A stretch of 25,159 bases of DNA, from contig JALTLT010000071.1 of assembly GCA_027001815.1 (NCBI GenBank), positions 1 through 25,159 of the forward strand. Direction: 5' to 3'. Positions 7,753-14,919 of the stretch are shown one piece after another; the stretch's first letter is position 1, and every line of letters starts with the position of its first letter. Made by a program: the position numbers and the translations under genes. Source of the DNA: Gammaproteobacteria bacterium. GTDB lineage: Bacteria; Pseudomonadota; Gammaproteobacteria; JALTLT01. The notes beneath the pieces are model-generated. The model was given only the letters and a program-made list of their open reading frames with translations. It made no database searches and had not been told where the DNA came from.

Positions 7753-8521
7753 GGGAGTCCTCCGGGGGCGGACCCCCTTCCCCCTCGACGGGGACGACCC
7801 CGGTGGAGGCCTCGACCACGGCGGCCGGTTCGTCGGGCGCCTCTTCCGGGGTTCCGCCGGTGCCCCCTTCGGCTTCCGGGACGGGGGATCCGCTCCCTTC
7901 CTCCCCCTCCCGCCCCTCCTCTCCTGCAGCGTCCTTCTCCCCCTCCGCCAGGGGGATCTCCAGTTCCAGATCGGCATCGATGGAGTCGAGATCGCGCAGC
8001 TCCGCCAGGGTGGGCAGCTCGTCGAGTCCCTTGAGGTTGAAATAGTCGAGGAACTGACGGGTGGTACCGTACATGGCCGGCCGTCCGGGCACGTCCCGAT
8101 GGCCCACCACCCGGATCCACTCCCGCTCCAGAAGGGTGCGGATGATGTTGGAACTGACGCTCACCCCCCGCACATCCTCGATCTCGCCACGGGTGATGGG
8201 CTGCCGGTAGGCGATCAGGGCCAGGGTCTCGAGCAGGGCGCGGGAGTAGCGCGGCGGACGCTCCTCGTCCAGGCGATGGAGCCAGGGCGCCAGCTCCTCG
8301 CGTACCTGGATGCGGAACCCCGACGCCACCTCCTTGAGTTCGATGCCCCGATCGGCGTACTCCTCCATCAGGGTAGTGAGTACCTTGCGCAGCGCCTGTC
8401 TCTCCGGCGGATTCTCCTCACCGAACAGACGCAGCAGGTGATCGAGGGTCAACGGCCTCCCGGCGGCGAGCAACGCCGCCTCGACGATGTTCTTCAATTG
8501 TTCTTCGGTCATCTCTGACAT
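7739..8521 (-). CDS. scpB: Segregation and condensation protein ScpB
   Basis: A 260-aa kleisin-associated protein that, with ScpA and SMC, forms the bacterial condensin. Two winged-helix domains fill about residues 1-175, with the family signature ALIAYRQPITRGEIEDVRG (about 101-119) and a RPAMYGTT wing. The last 80 residues form an acidic, Gly/Pro/Glu-rich tail of low complexity that is longer than in many ScpB proteins. ATG 8521 has GGAG 7 nt upstream. It follows scpA by 32 nt and overlaps rluB. The smc gene is not in the window. An MksB/Muk system is not indicated. Confidence 0.93.
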   Translation of the reverse strand: MSEMTEEQLKNIVEAALLAAGRPLTLDHLLRLFGEENPPERQALRKVLTTLMEEYADRGIELKEVASGFRIQVREELAPWLHRLDEERPPRYSRALLETLALIAYRQPITRGEIEDVRGVSVSSNIIRTLLEREWIRVVGHRDVPGRPAMYGTTRQFLDYFNLKGLDELPTLAELRDLDSIDADLELEIPLAEGEKDAAGEEGREGEEGSGSPVPEAEGGTGGTPEEAPDEPAAVVEASTGVVPVEGEGGPPPEDSRDGT

Positions 8522-8553
8522 GGGATCACTCCGGCCGCCCCCCCTGGGGGACC

Positions 8554-9447
8554 TCAGGCCTCCTGCAACGCGTCGGGATCGGTGTGGCTGGCAGAGGCCG
8601 GCTTGACGTGGATGGGAGCATAGGGTTCGGTCTGCACCAGTTCCAGCAATCGCTCCTTGACCAGCTCCAGCACCGCAAGAAAGGTCACCACCACGCCCAT
8701 GCGCCCCTCCTCCGGATCGAAGAGGGTGGTGAACTCGACGAAGTGCTCCGGATCGAGGCGGCTCAGCACCTCCCCCATCCGTTCGCGAACCGACAGGGGC
8801 TCCATCTGGATCTGGTGGTGGGAGTACATCTCCGCCCGGCGCAGCACGTCGCGGAAGGCGAGCAGCAGCTCCCGCAGATCCACGTCGGGCTCCAGGCGTA
8901 CGACCTTGCGCTCCGGCGCCTCCACCGCCACCGGGAAGATGTCCCGTTCGAGTCGCGGAAGGGCGTCCAAGTCCTCGGCCGCCTTCTTGAATCGTTCGTA
9001 CTCCTGCAGCCGCCGCACCAGCTCCGCCCGGGGGTCCTCCTCCCCCTCCTCGCTCTCCGGCGGGCGCGGCAGCAGCATGCGCGACTTCACCTCCGCCAGC
9101 ACCGCCGCCATCACCAGATACTCCGCCGCCAGCTCCAGCTTGAGGACCTTCATCATCTCGATGTAGTCCATGTACTGGCGGGTGATCTCGGCGATGGGGA
9201 TCTCGAGAATATCCAGGTTCTGGCGCTTGATGAGATAGAGCAACAGATCGAGCGGCCCCTCGAACGCCTCGAGGAACACCTCCAGCGCCTCCGGCGGGAT
9301 GTAGAGGTCCTGCGGGAGCTGGGTGACCGGCTCCCCCGCCACCACCGCAAAGGGCATCTCCTCCTGCTGGGGGCGGATGGCCGAAGGATGCGGGAGCTCC
9401 CCCTCCCCGCCCCCGGGAGTCACGCTCTTGTCGGACTCGTCGTTCAC
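8554..9447 (-). CDS. scpA: Segregation and condensation protein ScpA (kleisin)
   Basis: A 297-aa kleisin subunit of the SMC-ScpAB condensin. After a 50-residue variable leader, the conserved N-terminal domain begins with FEGPLDLLLYLIKRQNLDI and continues through ITRQYMDYIEMM and AAEYLVMAAVLAEVKSRMLLP, which contacts the SMC neck. The C-terminal winged helix (about 225-285, VVVTFLAVLELVKERLLEL) binds the SMC head. The start is GTG 9447, which overlaps the trpS stop as GTGA; this coupling between a tRNA synthetase and a chromosome-segregation gene is common in this group of bacteria. The leader before residue 50 is not conserved in the family. Confidence 0.93.
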   Translation of the reverse strand: MNDESDKSVTPGGGEGELPHPSAIRPQQEEMPFAVVAGEPVTQLPQDLYIPPEALEVFLEAFEGPLDLLLYLIKRQNLDILEIPIAEITRQYMDYIEMMKVLKLELAAEYLVMAAVLAEVKSRMLLPRPPESEEGEEDPRAELVRRLQEYERFKKAAEDLDALPRLERDIFPVAVEAPERKVVRLEPDVDLRELLLAFRDVLRRAEMYSHHQIQMEPLSVRERMGEVLSRLDPEHFVEFTTLFDPEEGRMGVVVTFLAVLELVKERLLELVQTEPYAPIHVKPASASHTDPDALQEA

Positions 9448-10664
9448 CGGTAGGCCAGCCCCATCGCCTGGATCACCTCTTCCATGGTCTCGCGCGCCGT
9501 GTCCCGCGCCTGCTCACACCCCTCGGCGATGATGTTGCGCACCAGTTGCGGCTCCTCCACGTACTGGCGAGCCCGCTCCTGGATCGGCGCCAGTTCGGCC
9601 AGCACCCCCTCGATCACATGCTGCTTGCAGTCGAGGCAGCCGATGCCGGCAGTGGTGCATCCCTCGCGAACCTCGGCCTTCACCTCGTCGCTGGAGTAGA
9701 CCTGGTGGAGCTGCCACACCGGACACTTCTCCGGGTCACCCGGATCGGTACGGCGCACCCGGGCCGGATCGGTGGGCATGGTGCGCAGCTTGCGGGTCAC
9801 CTCCTCCGGATCCTCGCGCAGGGCGATGGTGTTGTGGTAGGACTTGGACATCTTCTGGCCATCGAGTCCCGGCATCTTGGCCGCCTCGGTGAGCAGCGCC
9901 TCGGGTTCCGGCAGGACGATACGCGACCCCCCCTCCAGGTAGCCGTAGAGCCGTTCCCGGTCGCGAAGGGTGATGTTCTGCGCCGACTCCAGCAGGGCAC
10001 GCCCCACCTCGAGCGCCTCGTGGTCGCCCTGCTCCTGGTAACGACGGCGCTGTTCGCGGTAGACCTTGGCGTTCTTCTTGCCCAGCTTCTTGATCGCCTC
10101 CTCCGCCTTCTCCTCGAATCCCGGCTCGCGGCCATAGAGGTGGTTGAACCGGCGCGCCACCTCCCGGGTCAGCTCCACATGGGCCACCTGATCCTCGCCC
10201 ACCGGCACGTAGCCCGCCTTGTAGATGAGGATGTCGGCGGCCTGCAGCAGGGGATAGCCGAGGAAACCGTAGGTGGAGAGATCACGCTCCTTGAGCTTCT
10301 CCTGCTGGTCCTTGTAGCTGGGCACCCGCTCCAGCCAGGAGAGGGGCGTGATCATGGAGAGAAGCAGGTGGAGTTCGGCGTGTTCCGGCACCCGCGACTG
10401 GATGAAGAGACGTGCCATGGCGGGGTTGACACCGGCCGCGAGCCAGTCCACCACCATGTCCCACACATGGTCGCCGATGTGTGCGGTCTCCTCGTAGTGG
10501 GTGGTCAGCGCATGCCAGTCGGCGACGAAGAAGTAGCACTCGTACTCGTTCTGCAGGCGGATCCAGTTCTTCAGCACACCATGGTAGTGCCCCAGATGGA
10601 GGGCGCCGGTGGGGCGCATCCCCGACAGGACACGGGCGTTGTGCGAACCAGGCATGGAACTCAC
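9444..10664 (-). CDS. trpS: Tryptophanyl-tRNA synthetase
   Basis: A 406-aa class Ic synthetase that charges tRNA-Trp. The HIGH signature is HLGH (23-26), and KMSKS is at 271-275. The protein is longer than the 330-aa E. coli enzyme because of an insert of about 60 residues, rich in Lys, Glu and Arg, around 178-235 before KMSKS; this long form is known in other gammaproteobacteria. The start GTG 10664 is chosen over ATG 10655 because AGGAG lies 6 nt before it. The M50 protease gene ends 16 nt upstream, and scpA overlaps the stop, so it sits in the middle of the long minus-strand transcript. Confidence 0.95.
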   Translation of the reverse strand: MSSMPGSHNARVLSGMRPTGALHLGHYHGVLKNWIRLQNEYECYFFVADWHALTTHYEETAHIGDHVWDMVVDWLAAGVNPAMARLFIQSRVPEHAELHLLLSMITPLSWLERVPSYKDQQEKLKERDLSTYGFLGYPLLQAADILIYKAGYVPVGEDQVAHVELTREVARRFNHLYGREPGFEEKAEEAIKKLGKKNAKVYREQRRRYQEQGDHEALEVGRALLESAQNITLRDRERLYGYLEGGSRIVLPEPEALLTEAAKMPGLDGQKMSKSYHNTIALREDPEEVTRKLRTMPTDPARVRRTDPGDPEKCPVWQLHQVYSSDEVKAEVREGCTTAGIGCLDCKQHVIEGVLAELAPIQERARQYVEEPQLVRNIIAEGCEQARDTARETMEEVIQAMGLAYR

Positions 10665-10680
10665 GGATATCTCCTAACGG

Positions 10681-11373
10681 TCAGTTGAACAGGGAATTGA
10701 GGATCCACATGTAGGCCTGCCCCGGCACCCCCGAGATACCGATGAAGGGGACCTGGATGAGGATCACCAGCGGCCACATCACCTTGCCGAGGATGCCCGT
10801 CACCAGCAGCGCCACCAGGATGATGATGCCATAGGGCTCCACCCGGCTGAAGCGGTAGGCCCATGGGGCCGGCAGCAGCGCGGAGAGGATCCGCCCGCCA
10901 TCGAGCGGCAACAGGGGCAGCAGGTTGAGCACCATGAGGATCACGTTGAGAAAGATTCCGGCCACGCCGCTGTAGATCAGGAAACGGGATGCCCCTTCCG
11001 GCAGCAGATCGCCCATCGCCAGTTTGACCACCAGCGCCCAGAGCAGGGCCATCAACAGGTTGGCACCGGGACCGGCCGCAGCCACCAGCGCCATGTCCCG
11101 GCGGGGGTGGCGCAGGTTCTGCCAGGTGACCGGCACCGGCTTGGCCCAGCCGAACAGCGGACCGTGCAACAGGAAGAGGATCGTCGGCACGAGCAGGGTG
11201 CCGACCGGGTCGATGTGACGCAATGGATTGAGGCTCAACCTTCCCAGCATGCGCGCCGTCGGATCCCCCAGCCGCAGCGCCACCCAGCCGTGGGCGGTCT
11301 CGTGGACGGTAATGGCGAAGAGCAGGGGCAGGGCCAGCGCCGCCAGGCGCTGCACGTCGTTGAGGGGTTCCAT
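10681..11373 (-). CDS. Site-2 protease family (M50) membrane metalloprotease
   Basis: A 230-aa multi-span membrane protein. The zinc site is HETAH (H24, E25, H28) in the first membrane segment, and the third ligand is D158 in NLLPLLPLDGGR, the counterpart of the NPDG motif. There are about six hydrophobic segments and no PDZ or CBS domain, matching the compact M50B group that is usually found next to trpS and scpA in proteobacteria. Substrates are unknown; the family cleaves peptide bonds inside membranes. ATG 11373 starts the protein directly before the zinc segment. It ends 16 nt before trpS. Confidence 0.88.
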   Translation of the reverse strand: MEPLNDVQRLAALALPLLFAITVHETAHGWVALRLGDPTARMLGRLSLNPLRHIDPVGTLLVPTILFLLHGPLFGWAKPVPVTWQNLRHPRRDMALVAAAGPGANLLMALLWALVVKLAMGDLLPEGASRFLIYSGVAGIFLNVILMVLNLLPLLPLDGGRILSALLPAPWAYRFSRVEPYGIIILVALLVTGILGKVMWPLVILIQVPFIGISGVPGQAYMWILNSLFN

Positions 11374-11433
11374 CGCCGGATTATACCCGGTCGCCGGAGG
11401 CGAGGGCTAATCTCCCCTCCTCTCCCGACCCGT

Positions 11434-11664
11434 TCATCTCCCCCCGGCCACGATCACCCCCAGCGCCATCAGCCACACCAGCGAGCCTGCGGCGAGCCGC
11501 AGCACCTGCCGCTGGATCGCCCGCGGCAGACGATGGGGACGCAGCCACTCGCCGGGAGCGATCTCCTGGTAACGGGCCTCGCGCCGCATGTCGGTGAGCA
11601 CCAGCAGCTCGTAGACCAGCACCGAGGTGGAGAGGAGCAGAACCAGGATGGCGAGAAAGGACAT
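11434..11664 (-). CDS. Small two-span membrane protein of unknown function
   Basis: A 76-aa protein with hydrophobic segments at about 3-22 and 58-74 and a charged central part (DMRREARYQEIAPGEWLRPHRLPRAIQRQ). I recognise no family. It begins 3 nt after the yciO stop and ends 60 nt before the M50 protease on the same strand, so it is almost certainly transcribed with them. Its place beside an intramembrane protease makes a shared membrane role possible, but nothing in the sequence proves it. Confidence 0.65.
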   Translation of the reverse strand: MSFLAILVLLLSTSVLVYELLVLTDMRREARYQEIAPGEWLRPHRLPRAIQRQVLRLAAGSLVWLMALGVIVAGGR

Positions 11665-11667
11665 GGC

Positions 11668-12294
11668 TTAAGCGTTCTCGAACAGGGAGACGTCGCCCAG
11701 TCCCACCCGCAGCACCTCCGGCGGGGAGGAGAGCAGATCGATCACCGTGGTGGCCTCGATCCCGCCGCTGCCCCCGTCGATGACCGCATCCACCTGGTTG
11801 CCGAGCCGGTCACGGATCTCCTCGGGGTCGGTGAGCGGCAACTCCTCGCCCGGCAGCATCAGGGTGGTGGAGAGCATCGGCTCACCCAGCTCCTCGAGAA
11901 TCGCCTGGGCGATGGGATTGTCGGGCACACGGATACCGATGGTCTTGCGCTTGGGGTGCTGCAGCCGACGCGGCGTCTCGTGGGTCGCCTTGAGAACAAA
12001 GGTGTAGGGGCCGGGGGTGAGCGCCTTGAGGAGCCGGTAGGCGGTGTTGTCCACCTTGGCATAGACGGAGATCTCGGAGAGGTCCCGGCACACCAGGGTG
12101 AAGTGGTGGTGGGGTTCGAGGCGGCGAATGCGGCGGATCCGCTCCAGGGCATTCTTGTTACCGATGGTACAGGCCAGCGCGTAACTGGAATCGGTGGGAT
12201 AGGCGATCACTCCTCCATCACGCAGGATCTCGACGGTACGGTGGACGAGCCGCTTCTGGGGGTTCCTGGGATGGATCTGGAAATACTGGCTCAT
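11668..12294 (-). CDS. yciO: YciO, Sua5/YrdC-family protein
   Basis: A 208-aa protein of the YrdC fold. It shows the N-terminal HPRNPQKRLV typical of YciO, the KxR/SxN-type nucleotide pocket region around VIAYPTDSSYAL, and TPGPYTFVLKAT. It lacks the C-terminal Sua5 domain. Sua5/TsaC members make threonylcarbamoyl-AMP for the t6A tRNA modification; the role of YciO itself is less settled, and a true TsaC is expected elsewhere in the genome. It starts 12 nt after the PHP gene, the same pairing as yciV-yciO in E. coli. Confidence 0.9.
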   Translation of the reverse strand: MSQYFQIHPRNPQKRLVHRTVEILRDGGVIAYPTDSSYALACTIGNKNALERIRRIRRLEPHHHFTLVCRDLSEISVYAKVDNTAYRLLKALTPGPYTFVLKATHETPRRLQHPKRKTIGIRVPDNPIAQAILEELGEPMLSTTLMLPGEELPLTDPEEIRDRLGNQVDAVIDGGSGGIEATTVIDLLSSPPEVLRVGLGDVSLFENA

Positions 12295-12306
12295 GATCCC
12301 GCGCGG

Positions 12307-13167
12307 TCAGCAGACCGCCACCTCCCGGAGTTCCGGCTGTTCCCACCCCTCCCAGACGGGACGGCATCCGGCCGGCAGCGGCGGCAGACGACCCAGCTCG
12401 ATCCAGGGATTCTCGGGCCCGTGGTAGTCGGAGCCTGCGGAGGCGAGCATGCGGAAGGCACGCGCCTTGGCCGCCATGGCCACCACCTCGTCCCGGCTGT
12501 GACTCCCCGAGACCACCTCCAGGGCCTCGCCCCCACACGCCATGAACTCCCCGATCAGCTCCCGCAGCTTGGTGGCGGTGAGGCGGTAACGGGCGGGGTG
12601 GGCGATCACCGCCTGCCCCCCGGCAGCCCGGATCCATCCCACCGCCTCTTCCAGGGAGGCCCAGCGGCCTGCCACGTGGCCAGGGCGGTTCTTGACCAGA
12701 AATCGGCCGAACACCTCCCGCACCGACCCGGCGTGGCCGTTCTCCACCAGGAAGCGGGCGAAATGGGTGCGCCCGACGATGGCCCCGGTGGCCAGCCGCC
12801 GTGCCCCCTCCCAGGCGCCGGGGATGCCATGCTTCGCCAGCCGCCGACCGATCTCCTCGGCGCGCCACTGGCGGAACTCACGCAGCCTCTGCAGCCCTGC
12901 CTGCAACTCGGGGCGCTCCGGGTCCACACCCAGTCCGACGATATGAACGGTGCGCCGCTTCCAGGTGACCGAGATCTCCACGCCCGCCACCAGCCACAGC
13001 CCGTGCCGCTGCGCCGCCTCGCACGCCTCGGCGATCCCGTCGGTGGTGTCGTGGTCGGTCAGCGCGAGGACCTGGACCCCCGCCCGCGCGGCGCGCGCCA
13101 CCAGCTCCGCCGGCGCCAGGGTGCCGTCGGAGGCGGTCGAATGGGAGTGCAGATCGAATCGGGTCAT
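12307..13167 (-). CDS. yciV: PHP-domain phosphoesterase/5'-3' exonuclease (YciV/RNase AM type)
   Basis: A 286-aa PHP-domain enzyme. Metal-binding motifs are all present: DLHSHS (5-10, H7 and H9), ALTDHDTTDG, GVEIS, VIAHPARY and SAGSDYHG. Family members act on 3',5'-nucleoside bisphosphates, and the E. coli member trims the 5' ends of rRNAs. The yciV-yciO order is conserved with E. coli. The open frame extends 59 codons upstream. ATG 13167 (or ATG 13170 just before it) is preferred because AAGGG lies 7 or 4 nt upstream and the protein then begins MTRFDLHSHS. It is the first gene of the nine-gene minus-strand run. Confidence 0.9.
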   Translation of the reverse strand: MTRFDLHSHSTASDGTLAPAELVARAARAGVQVLALTDHDTTDGIAEACEAAQRHGLWLVAGVEISVTWKRRTVHIVGLGVDPERPELQAGLQRLREFRQWRAEEIGRRLAKHGIPGAWEGARRLATGAIVGRTHFARFLVENGHAGSVREVFGRFLVKNRPGHVAGRWASLEEAVGWIRAAGGQAVIAHPARYRLTATKLRELIGEFMACGGEALEVVSGSHSRDEVVAMAAKARAFRMLASAGSDYHGPENPWIELGRLPPLPAGCRPVWEGWEQPELREVAVC

Positions 13168-13180
13168 CATGGAACCCTTC

Positions 13181-13209
13181 ATTCTACCGGAGCGGACAAC
13201 CCCTGTCTT
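13181..13209 (-). promoter_or_regulatory. Candidate promoter for the yciV-to-glycosylase gene run
   Basis: On the minus strand, AAGACA (13209-13204), a 17-bp spacer and TAGAAT (13186-13181) resemble a sigma-70 promoter; the -10 matches in five of six positions and the -35 in four. Transcription would start only a few bases before ATG 13170/13167, giving almost no leader. The start pair and promoter therefore cannot both use the AAGGG ribosome site fully, which keeps this call tentative. Confidence 0.3.
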
Positions 13210-13338
13210 GCACGCCGACCTTCTCCCCCACCCGGACCAACACACGACGTCAACCCGCAAGGGCCTCCTGGTTCCACCTCCGGCACCATTCGCCGGCAGG
13301 GCCGCAGGGCGCGGGAGCCTCCCATCCCCTCTCCGTGG

Positions 13339-13344
13339 TATCAT
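13339..13344 (+). promoter_or_regulatory. Candidate extended -10 element for yciB
   Basis: TATCAT is preceded by TGG, which forms the extended -10 pattern TGnTATCAT, 74 bp before the yciB start codon. There is no good -35 at the proper distance. The rest of the 250-bp divergent space 13168-13417 shows no gene. Confidence 0.3.
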
Positions 13345-13417
13345 GGCCGTCCGACCAGCACACGAACGGGATCGACGGGGCGCCCGCCGTTGCCGTCCGC
13401 TCCCGTCCAGAGAACCG

Positions 13418-13972
13418 ATGAAATTCCTCTACGACTTCTTCCCCATCATCCTCTTCTACCTCTTCTACAAGCTCCAGGACATCTACTGGGCGACCGGCGC
13501 CGCCATCGTCGGCACCGGCCTGCAGGTGGGCATCTCCTGGGTCCGCCACCGCAAGGTGGAGAAGATGCACCTGATCACCTTCGGCCTCCTGGTGGTGCTC
13601 GGCGGGGCCACCATCCTCTTCCACGATGCCGCCTTCATCAAGTGGAAGGTGAGCGTGGTCAACTGGCTCTTCGGCGTCGTCTTCCTGGGCAGCCAGTTCA
13701 TCGGCGGGAAGACCATCGCCGAACGGATGATGGGGGCCGCCATCCAGGTCCCCGCCGAGGTGTGGCGCCGTCTCAACCTGGGTTGGGCCCTCTTCTTCCT
13801 CGGCCTCGGTTTCCTCAACCTGTGGGTGATGTACAGCGTGGACGAGGCCACCTGGGTCAACTTCAAGGTATACGGCCTGCTGGGCCTCACCTTCCTCTTC
13901 GTCATCGCCCAGTCCTTCTACCTGGCGCGCCACGTCTCGGAGGAGAAGGATCCGGAACCGGAACAGGAATGA
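13418..13972 (+). CDS. yciB: YciB/IspZ family inner-membrane septation protein
   Basis: A 184-aa membrane protein with five to six hydrophobic segments. It begins MKFLYDFFPIILFYLFYK and contains KPT-like GGKTIAERMMG and the WRRLNLGWALFF motif near the last third, all typical of YciB/IspZ. The family affects cell-envelope synthesis and septation; the molecular role is not firmly known. The frame is open far upstream, but ATG 13418 fits the family start. A yciI-bolA pair follows on the same strand after a 212-bp hairpin tract, the usual gammaproteobacterial order. Confidence 0.93.
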   Translation: MKFLYDFFPIILFYLFYKLQDIYWATGAAIVGTGLQVGISWVRHRKVEKMHLITFGLLVVLGGATILFHDAAFIKWKVSVVNWLFGVVFLGSQFIGGKTIAERMMGAAIQVPAEVWRRLNLGWALFFLGLGFLNLWVMYSVDEATWVNFKVYGLLGLTFLFVIAQSFYLARHVSEEKDPEPEQE

Positions 13973-13995
13973 AGCCGAAAAGCGGTGTTTTTCAA

Positions 13996-14046
13996 GGAAA
14001 CTCTGAACAATTCATCCCTGAATTGTCAGAGTACGGGAGCCGAAAA
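13996..14046. repeat. 51-bp dispersed repeat, copy B
   Basis: This is the second copy of the block at 3668-3718, in the same orientation and with a single difference. Its ATCCCT-loop hairpin (14003-14029) is the first of five consecutive hairpins reaching to 14147. It begins 23 bp after the yciB stop. Confidence 0.8.
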
Positions 14047-14147
14047 ACGCGGTTTCCGGCTCCCTTGCAAAATCAATCACCTGCGGTGATCGATTTTGAC
14101 GGCACATCCCTGTGCCGCAGGAATCTCTGAATAGATCAGAGATTCCT
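14035..14147. repeat. Chain of four further hairpins following repeat copy B
   Basis: 14035-14064 has 8-bp arms (GGGAGCCG) with an inner AAAC/GTTT stem. 14069-14097 has 13-bp arms with one mismatch and loop TGC. 14100-14117 has 6-bp arms (CGGCAC) and loop ATCCCT. 14119-14147 has perfect 12-bp arms (AGGAATCTCTGA) and loop ATAGA. The gaps between hairpins are only 1-5 nt. AACAGCCTGTCA follows at 14149-14160, a motif found in the repeats at 22254 and 24864. The tract separates yciB from yciI and might attenuate transcription between them. Confidence 0.75.
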
Positions 14148-14184
14148 CAACAGCCTGTCAATGAAGCCAGGAGACTCACAGACC

Positions 14185-14487
14185 ATGTGGTACATGATCC
14201 ACGCCCGCGACATCCCCGGCAGCCTCGAGAAACGGCTCGCCGCCCGACCCCGTCACCTGGAGCGGCTGGAGAGACTGCAGGCGGAGGGACGCCTGCTGCT
14301 GGCAGGCCCCCTGCCGGCCATCGACGGTGAGGACCCCGGCCCGGCCGGTTTTACCGGCAGCCTGGTGGTGGCGGAGTTCGAATCGCTGGAGGCGGCCCGC
14401 GCCTGGGCCGACGCCGACCCCTACGTGGAGGCGGGTGTCTACGCCGAAGTGGAGATCAACCCCTTCAAGAAGGTGTTTCCCAGATGA
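14185..14487 (+). CDS. yciI: YciI family protein
   Basis: A 100-aa ferredoxin-like-fold protein of the YciI family, close to the 98 aa of the E. coli protein. It starts [17 protein letters not shown], has the RPRHLERL segment with the putative active-site His24, then LLLAGPLPA and a C-terminal [21 protein letters not shown]. The family's enzymatic activity is unproven in general. ATG 14185 is preferred to ATG 14161: the earlier codon lies at the edge of the repeat tract, and AGGAG (14169-14173) serves the later one, although the spacing of 11 nt is long. The stop overlaps bolA as ATGA. Confidence 0.92.
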   Translation: MWYMIHARDIPGSLEKRLAARPRHLERLERLQAEGRLLLAGPLPAIDGEDPGPAGFTGSLVVAEFESLEAARAWADADPYVEAGVYAEVEINPFKKVFPR

Positions 14488-14759
14488 CTGGGCAGACCCG
14501 GGCCGAGAAACTGCGCAACCGACTGGTGATGGCCCTGGAGCCCCTCTCGCTCGAACTGTTCGACGACAGCGAGAAGCACGCCGGTCACAAGGGGAACGTT
14601 CAGGGAGGCGGCCATTTCACCGTGCGCATCGTCTCCGCCGCCTTCGAGGGAAAGAATCTCATCCAGCGCCACCGTCTGGTCTACGACGCCGTGGGCGACA
14701 TGATGGAGAGGGAGATCCATGCCCTCTCCATCGAGGCGAAGGCGCCGGGGGAGGAGTAG
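14484..14759 (+). CDS. bolA: BolA family protein
   Basis: A 91-aa BolA-fold protein. The family signature [17 protein letters not shown] (about 54-70) contains the conserved His63, which in BolA-glutaredoxin complexes helps hold an iron-sulfur cluster; GHFTVRIVS precedes it. BolA proteins act with monothiol glutaredoxins in iron-sulfur handling, and E. coli BolA also affects cell shape. Translation is coupled to yciI by the ATGA overlap. It converges on the sulfotransferase gene across a 160-bp hairpin-rich spacer. Assignment as BolA rather than IbaG is by similarity of the core motif only. Confidence 0.9.
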   Translation: MTGQTRAEKLRNRLVMALEPLSLELFDDSEKHAGHKGNVQGGGHFTVRIVSAAFEGKNLIQRHRLVYDAVGDMMEREIHALSIEAKAPGEE

Positions 14760-14825
14760 CCACGGAGGGCGGGGCGCACCGCCCACCCGGTCAACGGGAA
14801 CCCCCGCCCTGGTCACACCGCTCCT

Positions 14826-14905
14826 CCGGGGACAACCCCGGTTGTCGCGTGCCGGGCAGAACGAATGATGCCGCCTGCGGCGGCACTTCCGAGTGTGCCA
14901 CTCGG
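14826..14905. repeat. Hairpin cluster between convergent bolA and sulfotransferase genes
   Basis: Three hairpins: arms CCGGGG with loop ACAA (14826-14841), arms TGCCGCC with loop TGC (14869-14885), and arms CCGAGTG with loop TGC (14889-14905). There is no T-run, but the place between convergent genes suits a two-way transcript end. The two TGC-loop hairpins have unrelated arms and stand 3 nt apart. Confidence 0.6.
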
Positions 14906-14919
14906 CGATCCCGGGGAGG

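Noticed and set aside
7753..7977. N-terminal extension of RluB by 75 residues
   Set aside because: It lies wholly within scpB, is Arg/Pro/Gly-rich, and GTG 7752 has a strong ribosome site directly before the S4 domain.
11107..14130. Plus-strand frame of 1007 codons
   Set aside because: It is antisense to the M50, small membrane, yciO and yciV genes and runs into yciB in the wrong frame; low-complexity His/Gly/Pro-rich product.
14161..14184. Earlier ATG for yciI
   Set aside because: The codon sits at the edge of the hairpin tract, and family members begin at MWYMIHARD.
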